NCBI RefSeq assembly: GCF_009649225.1 | Contig: NZ_WJPP01000003.1 | Location: 186,001 to 250,000, forward strand | Length of the DNA: 64,000 nucleotides | Direction of reading: 5' to 3' | Origin: Spiribacter salilacus | Lineage (GTDB): Bacteria; Pseudomonadota; Gammaproteobacteria; Nitrococcales; Nitrococcaceae | In this document: positions 8,546 to 15,819 of the stretch, piece after piece | Layout: every line of letters begins with the position of its first letter | Numbering within the stretch: position 1 is the first letter of the stretch | Notes under the pieces: model-generated | Seen by the model: only the letters and a program-made list of their open reading frames with translations | What the model was told of the DNA's origin: nothing | The model's database searches: none | Made by a program: the position numbers and the translations under genes

Positions 8546-9070
8546 CTATTTCTCCTCAGGTTGTTCTTCTAATTGATCAGCGTCATCGCGGCCTTCAGTG
8601 TCTTCTGGAGCTTCCAGCGGGGCTTCCTGAGCATCAAGCTCAGACGCCTTCTCTTCCTCTTCTTCTAAGCGCTTACGCTCACGTTCTTTTTCGCGCTCTA
8701 GCAAACGCTCGCGCTGCCGGCGCCACTCCCAGGTATCGGCATCCCCTAGGGGCTGCAGCAAGGTGAAGTCTTCGTCATAGTCATCAAGGCCATCTTTTAC
8801 GTTGTAGCGCGCAGAATGAAAAATCTTCCGCAGCGCTTTTTGCCGAAGCCGCTCACTCACGCCTGGCGAGAAAAAGGGACTGACATCGCTATCCGGCGCC
8901 AATGTCTCGATATCGGGCATATCTTCATCGGTTAAAACGGGTTCATCAGGCTCGGCTTGCTCCTCGGGCAGCGCAGCCGGCTCCTCTTGAGGCGCCTCTT
9001 TCGGCTCTTCCTCTGGCTGCTGCTTGCGCCGTGACCAGCGCTCTAAAAAGCCCTCGTTCTCAGAAGTCAT
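8546..9070 (-). CDS. DUF3306-type acidic protein of the fdh operon
   Basis: A 174-aa protein with very skewed composition. An acidic, Pro/Glu-rich N-terminal third follows FLERWSRRKQQ. A conserved-looking centre (SPFFSPGVSERLRQKALRKIFHSARYNVKDGLDDYDEDFTLL in pieces, about residues 63-105) comes next, then a long Arg/Glu/Lys charged helix and an acidic tail. The layout matches DUF3306 proteins found beside DUF3305 and formate dehydrogenase genes. No enzyme motif is visible and the function is unknown. The ATG at 9070 is preceded by GGGAG and overlaps the end of the upstream gene by 11 bp, which suggests coupled translation. Confidence 0.75.
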   Translation of the reverse strand: MTSENEGFLERWSRRKQQPEEEPKEAPQEEPAALPEEQAEPDEPVLTDEDMPDIETLAPDSDVSPFFSPGVSERLRQKALRKIFHSARYNVKDGLDDYDEDFTLLQPLGDADTWEWRRQRERLLEREKERERKRLEEEEEKASELDAQEAPLEAPEDTEGRDDADQLEEQPEEK

Positions 9071-9560
9071 CCATCTGCTCCCGTGGTTTACGGCGGCGTT
9101 TTTTGCCGCGCTTATCATCGGGTTGGTAATGCGCCATCACAAAGCGTTCCACTTCTTCAAGCAACCATGCCGGCGGATCCATTCGAAAAATCTCGGTCTC
9201 ACTTTCCTGCTGACGTGCCGACTCATCCTGATCCAGCGTGACCATCATTGGCATCAGTCCATACTGTGGATCTTCCTGACAAATCACAAACAGCGATGGC
9301 CGGGCGCTAGTCAGGTTGTACCAGAAGGTTTCGGCATTTGAACGCAGCAATACCACCGCAAGACCCGACCAGCGAAACTCACGAATACCCTCATCAATCC
9401 GAGTTTCGGTCATTTTTTCTTCGGCTGCGCCGCGCTCAATAGCCTGCAAGCTCCAGGCGGGAAACTGCCACTGCCCACGCTGGCGCATCTCTCGCCGCAA
9501 CACCACAATAATCGGCCAGCTCGTGCGCTCAGGCGGTTCGACCATCGAAGGCTGATTCAT
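9060..9560 (-). CDS. DUF3305-type protein of the fdh operon
   Basis: A 166-aa protein with a compact domain: IIVVLRREMRQRGQWQFPAW near the start, VLLRSNAETFWYNLTS and PSLFVIC in the middle, then PMMVTLDQDES, a WLLEEVERFVMAHYQP helix and a basic tail (KRGKKRRRK). This pattern fits DUF3305, a family of unknown function linked with formate dehydrogenase operons. Its ATG at 9560 overlaps the stop of the gene before it (ATGA), and its end overlaps the DUF3306 gene, so the three accessory genes form a coupled set. Confidence 0.75.
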   Translation of the reverse strand: MNQPSMVEPPERTSWPIIVVLRREMRQRGQWQFPAWSLQAIERGAAEEKMTETRIDEGIREFRWSGLAVVLLRSNAETFWYNLTSARPSLFVICQEDPQYGLMPMMVTLDQDESARQQESETEIFRMDPPAWLLEEVERFVMAHYQPDDKRGKKRRRKPREQMDDF

Positions 9561-10054
9561 GATGCTGGGTCCTTTTCGTCCGGTTCCATGCGAAAAACAG
9601 GGGCAGATTCCCACTCACTTTTGGGGCGGTGCACTCGAAACGCTTCACGAATTTCACCATCCACAAAATCGCGCTGCAGCGAGAGCACGGTGTTGATATC
9701 GGGGGTGCACAGCGACTCGCAAAACTCAAACTCCTGCCGCGCTTCGGTCATCGCAGCCGCCATATCAGGAGCGCCATATTGATCCACAAAATGATGCGCG
9801 AGGCGCTCTAAAACTTGGCGTTGCTCCGTGGTAGGCATTTCTACTACAACGGCTAGGGTGCTCCAGCCAAACGAGGTTAGCCCCAAAAACCCGTGACGAA
9901 ATGCCGACCGCTCGCCCCCATCTAAATGGGTAGGGTCACGTTCGCCAAAATTAAAAACAAAGGTGCCGGGCACAACCCACTCGCCGGCCTCCGCTGCCCG
10001 TGGGTAAACGGATTCATCGCTATCATCAAGACGTAACGCGCGCAAAAACCGCAA
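9557..10054 (-). CDS. Uncharacterised first gene of the fdh operon (probably DUF6505)
   Basis: A 165-aa protein starting MRFLRALRLDDSDESVYPRAA, with a WVVPGTFVF segment, GFLGLTSFGWSTLAVV in the middle and an acidic C-terminus. It resembles short proteins annotated as DUF6505 that accompany formate dehydrogenase genes; I hold that assignment loosely. The start is a TTG at 10054 with GGGGAGG eight bases upstream, and no better ATG exists. It is the first gene of the fdh operon and overlaps the DUF3305 gene by ATGA. The 69-bp gap to the divergent propeller gene must hold both promoters. Confidence 0.65.
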   Translation of the reverse strand: MRFLRALRLDDSDESVYPRAAEAGEWVVPGTFVFNFGERDPTHLDGGERSAFRHGFLGLTSFGWSTLAVVVEMPTTEQRQVLERLAHHFVDQYGAPDMAAAMTEARQEFEFCESLCTPDINTVLSLQRDFVDGEIREAFRVHRPKSEWESAPVFRMEPDEKDPAS

Positions 10055-10123
10055 AGTGCTGTCCTCCCCTGATCACTCTCTACGGTATATTAGCCGATCG
10101 GTAAACAGAAGATGGAGGATAAT

Positions 10124-11215
10124 ATGGGGGCTGTTGCCGTGCTGGTTGGCACCCGCAAGGGGCTATTTATTGCGCGCAGTACTGCGGAACGCGCTGAATG
10201 GCAATTAGAAGGCCCGCATCTGGCTGGCTACGAAATTCAATCGGCCTTTCTGGATCCTCGCCAGCCGCTTGTGGGCTATGCGGCTGGGCATCACCCCGTA
10301 TGGGGCATTCATATTTATCGCACACACGATGGCGGACGAAGCTGGCAGAGCTTAGCCGAAGTGCCTCGGCATCGTGAGGATGATGACCCAGATAGCCTAA
10401 CGATGATTTGGTCGCTCGCCCCTGGGCGCCCCAATCACCCCGATGAAATTTTAGCGGGCATTGAGCCACCGGGCGTTTTTCGTAGCAGCGATGCTGGGCA
10501 GAGTTGGCAGCCACTCAATGGCTTTAATCAACACCCTGATCGTACTCAATGGAGCCCCGCCAAAGGCGGGTTAGCCGTGCATTCGGTGCAAGTTGATCCC
10601 AACCATCCCGAGCAGATCTATGCCGCACTCTCAGCCGGTGGCATTTATCGCTCATCAGACAATGGTGCCACTTGGCAGGCCGCTAACCATGGCATACGCG
10701 CACCCTATTTGGCGCAAAAAAACGCCCCCTGCGGGCAATGTGTGCATCGTTTATTAGTGCATCCGGCAAAGCCGGGCCGCGCCTATCAACAAAGTCATCA
10801 TGGCACCTATGTTAGTGATGACTATGGCGATCACTGGCAGGCCATAGATCAAGGTTTGCCGAGCGATTTTGGTTATGCGCTGGCCACTGACCCTGTCAAC
10901 CCTGACGTCATTTACTGTGTGCCCGAAGAGAGCAGCCAGTTTCGGGCCACGGTAGATGGTCGGCTGCGGGTTTATCGCAGCCGCGATGTCGGCAAACACT
11001 GGGAAGCACTGGGCGATGGGCTGCCGCAGGAGAATGTCTTCGTCACGATTTTGCGCGACGGTCTAGCAAGCGACGGCGCAAGCCCACTTGGATTGTACTT
11101 AGGTACCTCTAGCGGGCATCTTTTTGCCAGTCGCGATGGCGGTGATCACTGGGCCCTACTTGCTGGTTTTTTACCGGGCATTCTCAGTGTTAGGGCCACT
11201 CAGGATTTGGCATGA
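10124..11215 (+). CDS. Asp-box (BNR) beta-propeller protein in a Moco operon
   Basis: A 363-aa protein built from Asp-box repeats. Six SxDxGxxW-type turns are visible: THDGGRSW (about 67), SSDAGQSW (120), SSDNGATW (178), SDDYGDHW (230), SRDVGKHW (288) and SRDGGDHW (338). Their regular spacing indicates a six- or seven-bladed propeller like the sialidase/Ycf48-type folds. No signal peptide is present, so it should be cytoplasmic. Such proteins are often called glycosyl hydrolases, but nothing here shows that activity. The ATG at 10124 follows GGAGGA; an ATG at 10112 lacks such a site. It overlaps yqeC by ATGA, which points to a role near molybdenum-cofactor or formate dehydrogenase maturation. 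Confidence 0.82.
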   Translation: MGAVAVLVGTRKGLFIARSTAERAEWQLEGPHLAGYEIQSAFLDPRQPLVGYAAGHHPVWGIHIYRTHDGGRSWQSLAEVPRHREDDDPDSLTMIWSLAPGRPNHPDEILAGIEPPGVFRSSDAGQSWQPLNGFNQHPDRTQWSPAKGGLAVHSVQVDPNHPEQIYAALSAGGIYRSSDNGATWQAANHGIRAPYLAQKNAPCGQCVHRLLVHPAKPGRAYQQSHHGTYVSDDYGDHWQAIDQGLPSDFGYALATDPVNPDVIYCVPEESSQFRATVDGRLRVYRSRDVGKHWEALGDGLPQENVFVTILRDGLASDGASPLGLYLGTSSGHLFASRDGGDHWALLAGFLPGILSVRATQDLA

Positions 11216-12015
11216 GCCAGGGAATAAACCAGACACCCACGGCACTTGCTGAGGCATTGCTGGCCACCCATGGCATTATTTGCGCGGTGGGTGCTGGTGG
11301 CAAAAAGAGCACGCTTTATCAGCTGCTGGCTCATGCATCGGGGCGCGTGGGCTTTACCGCCACGGCCATGACCACCACACCACCACGGCGGCGGTTTGAT
11401 GCGCGCTTTTTTGCAGAGCCTGAAGCGCTAGAAGCAGAGATCCCCCTTGCAGCGCAAACACATCAGCGCATCGCTTATGCCTGCCCCAGTCAAAAATCGG
11501 GGCGCGTAGCAGGCCTACCCCCGGCGCTCATTGCAGACCTACATAAAAAGAGCGGGTTTAATCTGACTTTGGTAAAAGCTGATGGCGCCCGCATGCGCGG
11601 TATTAAGGCGCCACGCCCCGATGAGCCACTGATCGTGCCGGGCTGCACCACCGTGATCTTTGTCGTTTCCGCGCACGTTATTGGACAGCCACTCTCAGAA
11701 GAGATTGCCCATCGCGTGCCGCTCCTCGAGGAGCGTCTTGGCATCCAAGCGGGCGCATCCTTGACACCCACACATATCGGCCGCTTACTCAGTCACCCAC
11801 AAGGCGCTTGGCAGGGCGTGGGCAAAAGCCGGTTAGTCACGCTGATTAATCAAGTTGATAATGCCGAGCGGTATAACTTAGCGATGGCCGCCGCACAAGC
11901 AGCGCTGCAGGGCGAAAACCCACCGGCTCGGGTTGTTCTTGGCTCGATGACCGCCGCGCAACCGCTGATTGATATTGTGGAAGCCACCCCGAAAAAGGCA
12001 GACTCATTAGTATGA
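11212..12015 (+). CDS. yqeC: YqeC-family putative selenium/molybdenum cofactor protein
   Basis: A 267-aa protein with a P-loop-like motif near the N-terminus (CAVGAGGKKSTL, about residues 24-35), then TATAMTTTPP and a central KADGARMRGIKAP segment characteristic of the YqeC family. In other bacteria YqeC travels with labile-selenium molybdenum hydroxylases; its chemistry is unresolved. Here the linked formate dehydrogenase uses Cys. No selenium gene is visible in the window. A role in molybdenum-cofactor maturation is therefore a reasonable alternative. It is coupled by ATGA on both sides, to the propeller gene and to the moaD-like gene. Confidence 0.82.
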   Translation: MSQGINQTPTALAEALLATHGIICAVGAGGKKSTLYQLLAHASGRVGFTATAMTTTPPRRRFDARFFAEPEALEAEIPLAAQTHQRIAYACPSQKSGRVAGLPPALIADLHKKSGFNLTLVKADGARMRGIKAPRPDEPLIVPGCTTVIFVVSAHVIGQPLSEEIAHRVPLLEERLGIQAGASLTPTHIGRLLSHPQGAWQGVGKSRLVTLINQVDNAERYNLAMAAAQAALQGENPPARVVLGSMTAAQPLIDIVEATPKKADSLV

Positions 12016-12290
12016 CACCCATCATTATCACCCTGCCTGCAGCCCTTCAGAGCTTGGCAGACGATCAGGCGCAACTCAGGCTGAACGCGCAAACAGTCAA
12101 TGAGGCGTTTGTGCAAATTGCACAGGAACACGACTTATTGGCAAAGCGCATTCTCACGCGCGGCGGCCAGCTACGCCCCTTTGTGAACGTCTTTCTTGAT
12201 GAGCAAGACATTCGACATCTCAACGGGCTTGAAACCCCACTAGATGGCTATCAAGAAATGACCATCGTCGCATCCGTGGCGGGCGGGTAG
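12012..12290 (+). CDS. MoaD/ThiS-like sulfur carrier protein
   Basis: A 92-aa beta-grasp (ubiquitin-like) protein ending in the Gly-Gly that is thiocarboxylated to donate sulfur (SVAGG at the C-terminus). Family features include PFVNVFLDEQDIRHLNG and DGYQEMTIVASVAGG. With MoaE it could form molybdopterin synthase; moaE lies 3 kb away on the other strand. It could instead be a dedicated carrier for another sulfur transfer, since canonical MoaD (about 81 aa) usually sits beside moaE. The ATG overlaps the yqeC stop. Confidence 0.8.
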   Translation: MTPIIITLPAALQSLADDQAQLRLNAQTVNEAFVQIAQEHDLLAKRILTRGGQLRPFVNVFLDEQDIRHLNGLETPLDGYQEMTIVASVAGG

Positions 12291-12295
12291 TACCC

Positions 12296-14110
12296 ATGGC
12301 GCATTCTGTCAGCGCAATGATTCTGGCGGGCGGGCGGGCAACGCGCATGGGCGGCCAAGACAAAGGGCTTATCGCCCTCGCAGGCCAGCCGATGATTCAG
12401 CATGTGATCAATACCATTGCCCCGCAGGTAGACCACCTTGCCATTAATGCCAATCGCAACCAGGCGGACTATGCTGCGCTGGGGTATCCGGTGATTGGCG
12501 ATAATATTAGCGGCTATCAGGGCCCGCTTGCCGGCATGGCAGCCGGGTTGGCCTGGAGCCCGAGCGAAAGATTACTGATGCTGCCTTGCGATGGGCCGCT
12601 GGTCCCTAATGACCTAGTGGCGCGGCTGCTGGCTGCGCTAGGTGATGGCGATGTAGCCGTTGCCCATGATGGCAAGCGGTTGCAGCCGGTGCATGTGCTA
12701 CTGCATCGGCGCTGCCTGCCGAGTCTGCAGCGATTTATTGCGGAGGGCGGGCGTAAAATTGATCGCTGGTATGCCGAGCTTGATCAACGTACCGCTGATT
12801 TATCGGATCAACAGGATCTGTTTGTTAACGTCAATACGCCAATGGAGCGCGATGCGATGGAGCAACGACTCAACCCAACAGCCAATAACTGCGGCCATGA
12901 TGCACCTTCATTACCCGTTGAAGAGGCACTGGCGCGCATGCTGAATGCGGTTACCCCCATTACCGGGCGCCGTCAGCTTGCGTTGCGCAGCGCACTGGGC
13001 CAAGTCCTCGCCGAACCCATAACCGCACCTGCCCCCGTGCCGGCGCATGATAACTCTGCCATGGATGGTTATGCCCTGCGCACCATCGATGCCAAGCAAA
13101 AAAGCCTACAACTCGTGGGCAGCGCCTTTGCCGGACACCCATTTACCGGCACGCTTAGCGCTGGCGAATGCGTGCGCATCATGACCGGCGGTGTCGTGCC
13201 CGCAGGCGCCGACGCGGTGGTTATGCAAGAGCGCGCAGAACGCGACGGCAATACCGTCGTTATCAATCAATGGCCCGAGCTAAGCGAGAACATCCGCCGC
13301 GCGGGTGAGGATTTACAAACCGGCGATATCATCCTGCCGGCAGGGCGTCGTATTACGGCTGCTGACTTAGGCCTGATCGCGTCAACTGGCCAAGCCGAGG
13401 TCACCACCTGGCGGCCCTTGCGCGTGGCCTTTTTCTCCACCGGCGACGAGCTGCGCAGTCTGGGAGAGGTGCTGGAAGCGGGGCAAATTTACGACAGCAA
13501 TCGCTATACGATCTACGGCATGCTCAACAATTTGCATATCGAGATCATCGACCGTGGTGTGGTGAAAGATGATGAAGCGGCGCTAACCCAAGCACTCGAT
13601 GAATGCGCGGCAGACGCCGATGTTGTGCTCACCTCAGGGGGTGTCTCTGTGGGCGAAGCCGATTATATGGTCAAACTGCTGCGCGCCCATGGTGAGCCGC
13701 ATTTTTGGAGCATCGCAATGAAGCCCGGACGCCCGCTAACCTTCGGCCGCTACCGTGAGGCTTGGTATTTTGGTTTGCCGGGCAACCCCGTCTCGGTTAT
13801 GGCAACCTTTGCGCAAATGGTGGCGCCCGCACTGCGCAAGCTGGCCGGAGAAAACCCGCCATACCAAGCGCCACGCTTTCAACTGCCTTGCCTGTCTGAT
13901 TTAAGGAAAAAACCCGGCCGACAAGAATTTCAACGCGGCCGTATTATTACCACTGAATCAGGACAGCGAGCCGTAGAAAGCGTAGGCCGCCAGGGCTCTG
14001 GCATTTTACGCTCCATGAGTGACGCTAACTGTTTTATCGTGCTGCCGGCAGACGCAGAAGACATGCCAGCAGGCAGCCAAGTTGAGGTAGAACCGTTTAC
14101 CTTAACCTGA
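12296..14110 (+). CDS. MobA-MoeA fusion: Mo cofactor guanylyltransferase / molybdopterin molybdotransferase
   Basis: A 604-aa bifunctional protein. Residues 1 to about 190 are MobA: the GTP-binding signature ILAGGRATRMGGQDKGL, QGPLAGMAAGL and LMLPCDGPLVP. Residues from about 205 to the end are MoeA: DNSAMDGYALR, RIMTGGVVPAGADAVVMQE, FSTGDEL, DSNRYT, TSGGVSVGEADYM and GLPGNPVSVM. MoeA inserts molybdate into adenylated molybdopterin and MobA attaches GMP, so the fusion joins the last two steps that make bis-MGD, the cofactor of the formate dehydrogenase next door. Both halves keep their signature motifs and look active. Starts five bp after the moaD-like stop. Confidence 0.94.
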   Translation: MAHSVSAMILAGGRATRMGGQDKGLIALAGQPMIQHVINTIAPQVDHLAINANRNQADYAALGYPVIGDNISGYQGPLAGMAAGLAWSPSERLLMLPCDGPLVPNDLVARLLAALGDGDVAVAHDGKRLQPVHVLLHRRCLPSLQRFIAEGGRKIDRWYAELDQRTADLSDQQDLFVNVNTPMERDAMEQRLNPTANNCGHDAPSLPVEEALARMLNAVTPITGRRQLALRSALGQVLAEPITAPAPVPAHDNSAMDGYALRTIDAKQKSLQLVGSAFAGHPFTGTLSAGECVRIMTGGVVPAGADAVVMQERAERDGNTVVINQWPELSENIRRAGEDLQTGDIILPAGRRITAADLGLIASTGQAEVTTWRPLRVAFFSTGDELRSLGEVLEAGQIYDSNRYTIYGMLNNLHIEIIDRGVVKDDEAALTQALDECAADADVVLTSGGVSVGEADYMVKLLRAHGEPHFWSIAMKPGRPLTFGRYREAWYFGLPGNPVSVMATFAQMVAPALRKLAGENPPYQAPRFQLPCLSDLRKKPGRQEFQRGRIITTESGQRAVESVGRQGSGILRSMSDANCFIVLPADAEDMPAGSQVEVEPFTLT

Positions 14111-14111
14111 T

Positions 14112-14318
14112 CTACTCTAGGGTGATTTCGCCATCAATTTGATGGGCAACATCAACGCCTTCCACCTCAAGCTTAACCACGGCTTTAAGCGACTCATTAC
14201 CCGTCAGTTTGCCGCTTTCGATGCCTTCGCGCACCGCAGCTTCAATTTCTCGCTGTGCGGTAATGCCCACTTTTTTTAAAAATTTCCGCACACTTAAGTT
14301 CAGCGCTTCTTCGTTCAT
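14112..14318 (-). CDS. Small conserved protein, DUF6494 type
   Basis: A 68-aa protein beginning MNEEALNLSVRKFLKKVG, with IEAAVREGIESGKLTG in the middle and a beta-rich end (VVKLEVEGVDVAHQIDGEI). It matches the small family annotated as DUF6494, with no known function. It starts three bases after the moaA stop codon and is surely co-transcribed with moaE-moaA. It ends one base from the convergent mobA-moeA gene. Confidence 0.78.
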   Translation of the reverse strand: MNEEALNLSVRKFLKKVGITAQREIEAAVREGIESGKLTGNESLKAVVKLEVEGVDVAHQIDGEITLE

Positions 14319-14321
14319 TGT

Positions 14322-15347
14322 TTATCCACCAATGTAAGACATTTCAATTTTTCGCGTATCGATCGGTTTGGTGTCATGCGTGCGCACTTCTGAATATCGA
14401 TCAACGCGTTTTGACCAAATTTGCCGAAGGGCATCTTCGATTTCGTTTTCTGATGCACCCGCGCGCAGCCGATCGCGTAAATCATGCCCGGCACTGGCAA
14501 ACAAACAGGTATACAGCTTACCTTCAGCCGACAGCCGCGCTCGGCTACAATCACCACAGAATGGTTGGGTAACTGAGCTAATCATGCCCACCTCGCCACT
14601 GCCATCGGTATAGCGATAACGCTCTGCAACCTCGCCCCGATAGTTGGGTGCGACGGGCTCAATAGCCCACTTAGCGGCAATGCGCTCAACCACCTCTTTC
14701 GATGGCACCACCTGATCAAGACGCCAGCCATTGCTATTGCCAACATCCATATATTCAATAAAGCGCACGATATGCCCGCTACCCCGAAAATGCGCGGCCA
14801 TTGGCACGATGTCTTGATCGTTCACACCACGCTGCACCACCATATTAATCTTAATGGGTGCTAGGCCGGCCGCCTCGGCATTGGCAATGCCCTCAAGCAC
14901 CTGCGCCACCGGAAAGCCCACATCATTCATCGCCTTAAACACGGCATCATCAATACCATCAAGGCTGACCGTAATCCGATTGAGCCCGGCATCTTTCATT
15001 CGCTGCGCTTTCTCAAGAGTGAGCAGCGAGGCGTTAGTGGTCAGGCTGATGTCTTCCACCCCCTCAATGCCCGCCAACTGTTCGATCAGCAGCTCAATGT
15101 CTCGCCGAATCAGTGGCTCACCGCCCGTCAAACGTAATTTGCGCACGCCTAAGCGCACAAAAACCCGCGCCAGCTGCGTAATTTCTTCAAAACTCAACAG
15201 CTCACGCCGCGGCATAAACGCATGGTTCGCGCCAAATAACGCCTTGGGCATGCAATAACTACAGCGGAAATTGCACCGGTCAGTTAACGAGATACGCAAA
15301 TCCCGCAGCGGGCGATCTAATCGATCTACGATAAGCTCGTCTGTCAT
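14322..15347 (-). CDS. moaA: GTP 3',8-cyclase MoaA (radical SAM)
   Basis: First enzyme of molybdenum-cofactor synthesis: with SAM it rearranges GTP to the precursor that MoaC turns into cyclic pyranopterin. The 341-aa protein has the radical-SAM CNFRCSYC motif near residues 26-33, TGGEPL, a C-terminal second cluster ([10 protein letters not shown]...LYTC) and the family's C-terminal Gly-Gly. All expected residues are present. It lies two bases after moaE. No moaC is seen in the window, so it must be elsewhere. Confidence 0.97.
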   Translation of the reverse strand: MTDELIVDRLDRPLRDLRISLTDRCNFRCSYCMPKALFGANHAFMPRRELLSFEEITQLARVFVRLGVRKLRLTGGEPLIRRDIELLIEQLAGIEGVEDISLTTNASLLTLEKAQRMKDAGLNRITVSLDGIDDAVFKAMNDVGFPVAQVLEGIANAEAAGLAPIKINMVVQRGVNDQDIVPMAAHFRGSGHIVRFIEYMDVGNSNGWRLDQVVPSKEVVERIAAKWAIEPVAPNYRGEVAERYRYTDGSGEVGMISSVTQPFCGDCSRARLSAEGKLYTCLFASAGHDLRDRLRAGASENEIEDALRQIWSKRVDRYSEVRTHDTKPIDTRKIEMSYIGG

Positions 15348-15349
15348 TA

Positions 15350-15790
15350 TTACTCCCCCGCGCCAGGCAGTGTTTCGCCCTGCAAATAGACTTCACTGCC
15401 ATCGCTATAGCGCTCCCGTTTCCACACCGGGGCGGTCTTTTTTAACGTATCGATGGCATAACGACCTGCCGCAAATGCATCACCCCGATGCGCGGCTCGC
15501 ACAACCACCACCACACTGAGCTCACCCACCTGCAGCCGTCCTGTGCGATGACGGATAACACAAGAGATCACATCAAACTGCGCTAGAGTCTCAGCCTCAA
15601 CCTCAGCCAGCGCTTTTTCAGCGAGCGGCTCATACGCGGAATACTCAATTGCGCTCACCGACTTACCATCATGATGACGCCTTACCGTACCGCCGAACAC
15701 CACAAATGCACCGGCATCTGGCGAGTCCGTTTCCGCAAGCAGCTGCTCGATATCGATGACATCTGCACCGATGTGATCCATTATTGCCAT
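15350..15790 (-). CDS. moaE: Molybdopterin synthase catalytic subunit MoaE
   Basis: Large subunit of molybdopterin synthase, which adds two sulfurs from MoaD thiocarboxylate to cyclic pyranopterin monophosphate. The 146-aa protein has [16 protein letters not shown], the [12 protein letters not shown] helix, [31 protein letters not shown] and the active-site lysines in [11 protein letters not shown]. The start is uncertain: ATG at 15790 or an in-frame ATG three codons later; neither has a strong Shine-Dalgarno. It is divergent from the ATPase/TPR gene with only about 29 bp between, so promoters must overlap the coding ends. Confidence 0.95.
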   Translation of the reverse strand: MAIMDHIGADVIDIEQLLAETDSPDAGAFVVFGGTVRRHHDGKSVSAIEYSAYEPLAEKALAEVEAETLAQFDVISCVIRHRTGRLQVGELSVVVVVRAAHRGDAFAAGRYAIDTLKKTAPVWKRERYSDGSEVYLQGETLPGAGE

Positions 15791-15819
15791 CCATTAATTG
15801 ACCATTCAGGATGATCAAG

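Noticed and set aside
10086-10091. TATATT as -10 of the propeller gene
   Set aside because: No acceptable -35 at 16-18 bp and the sequence is too common to support a call.
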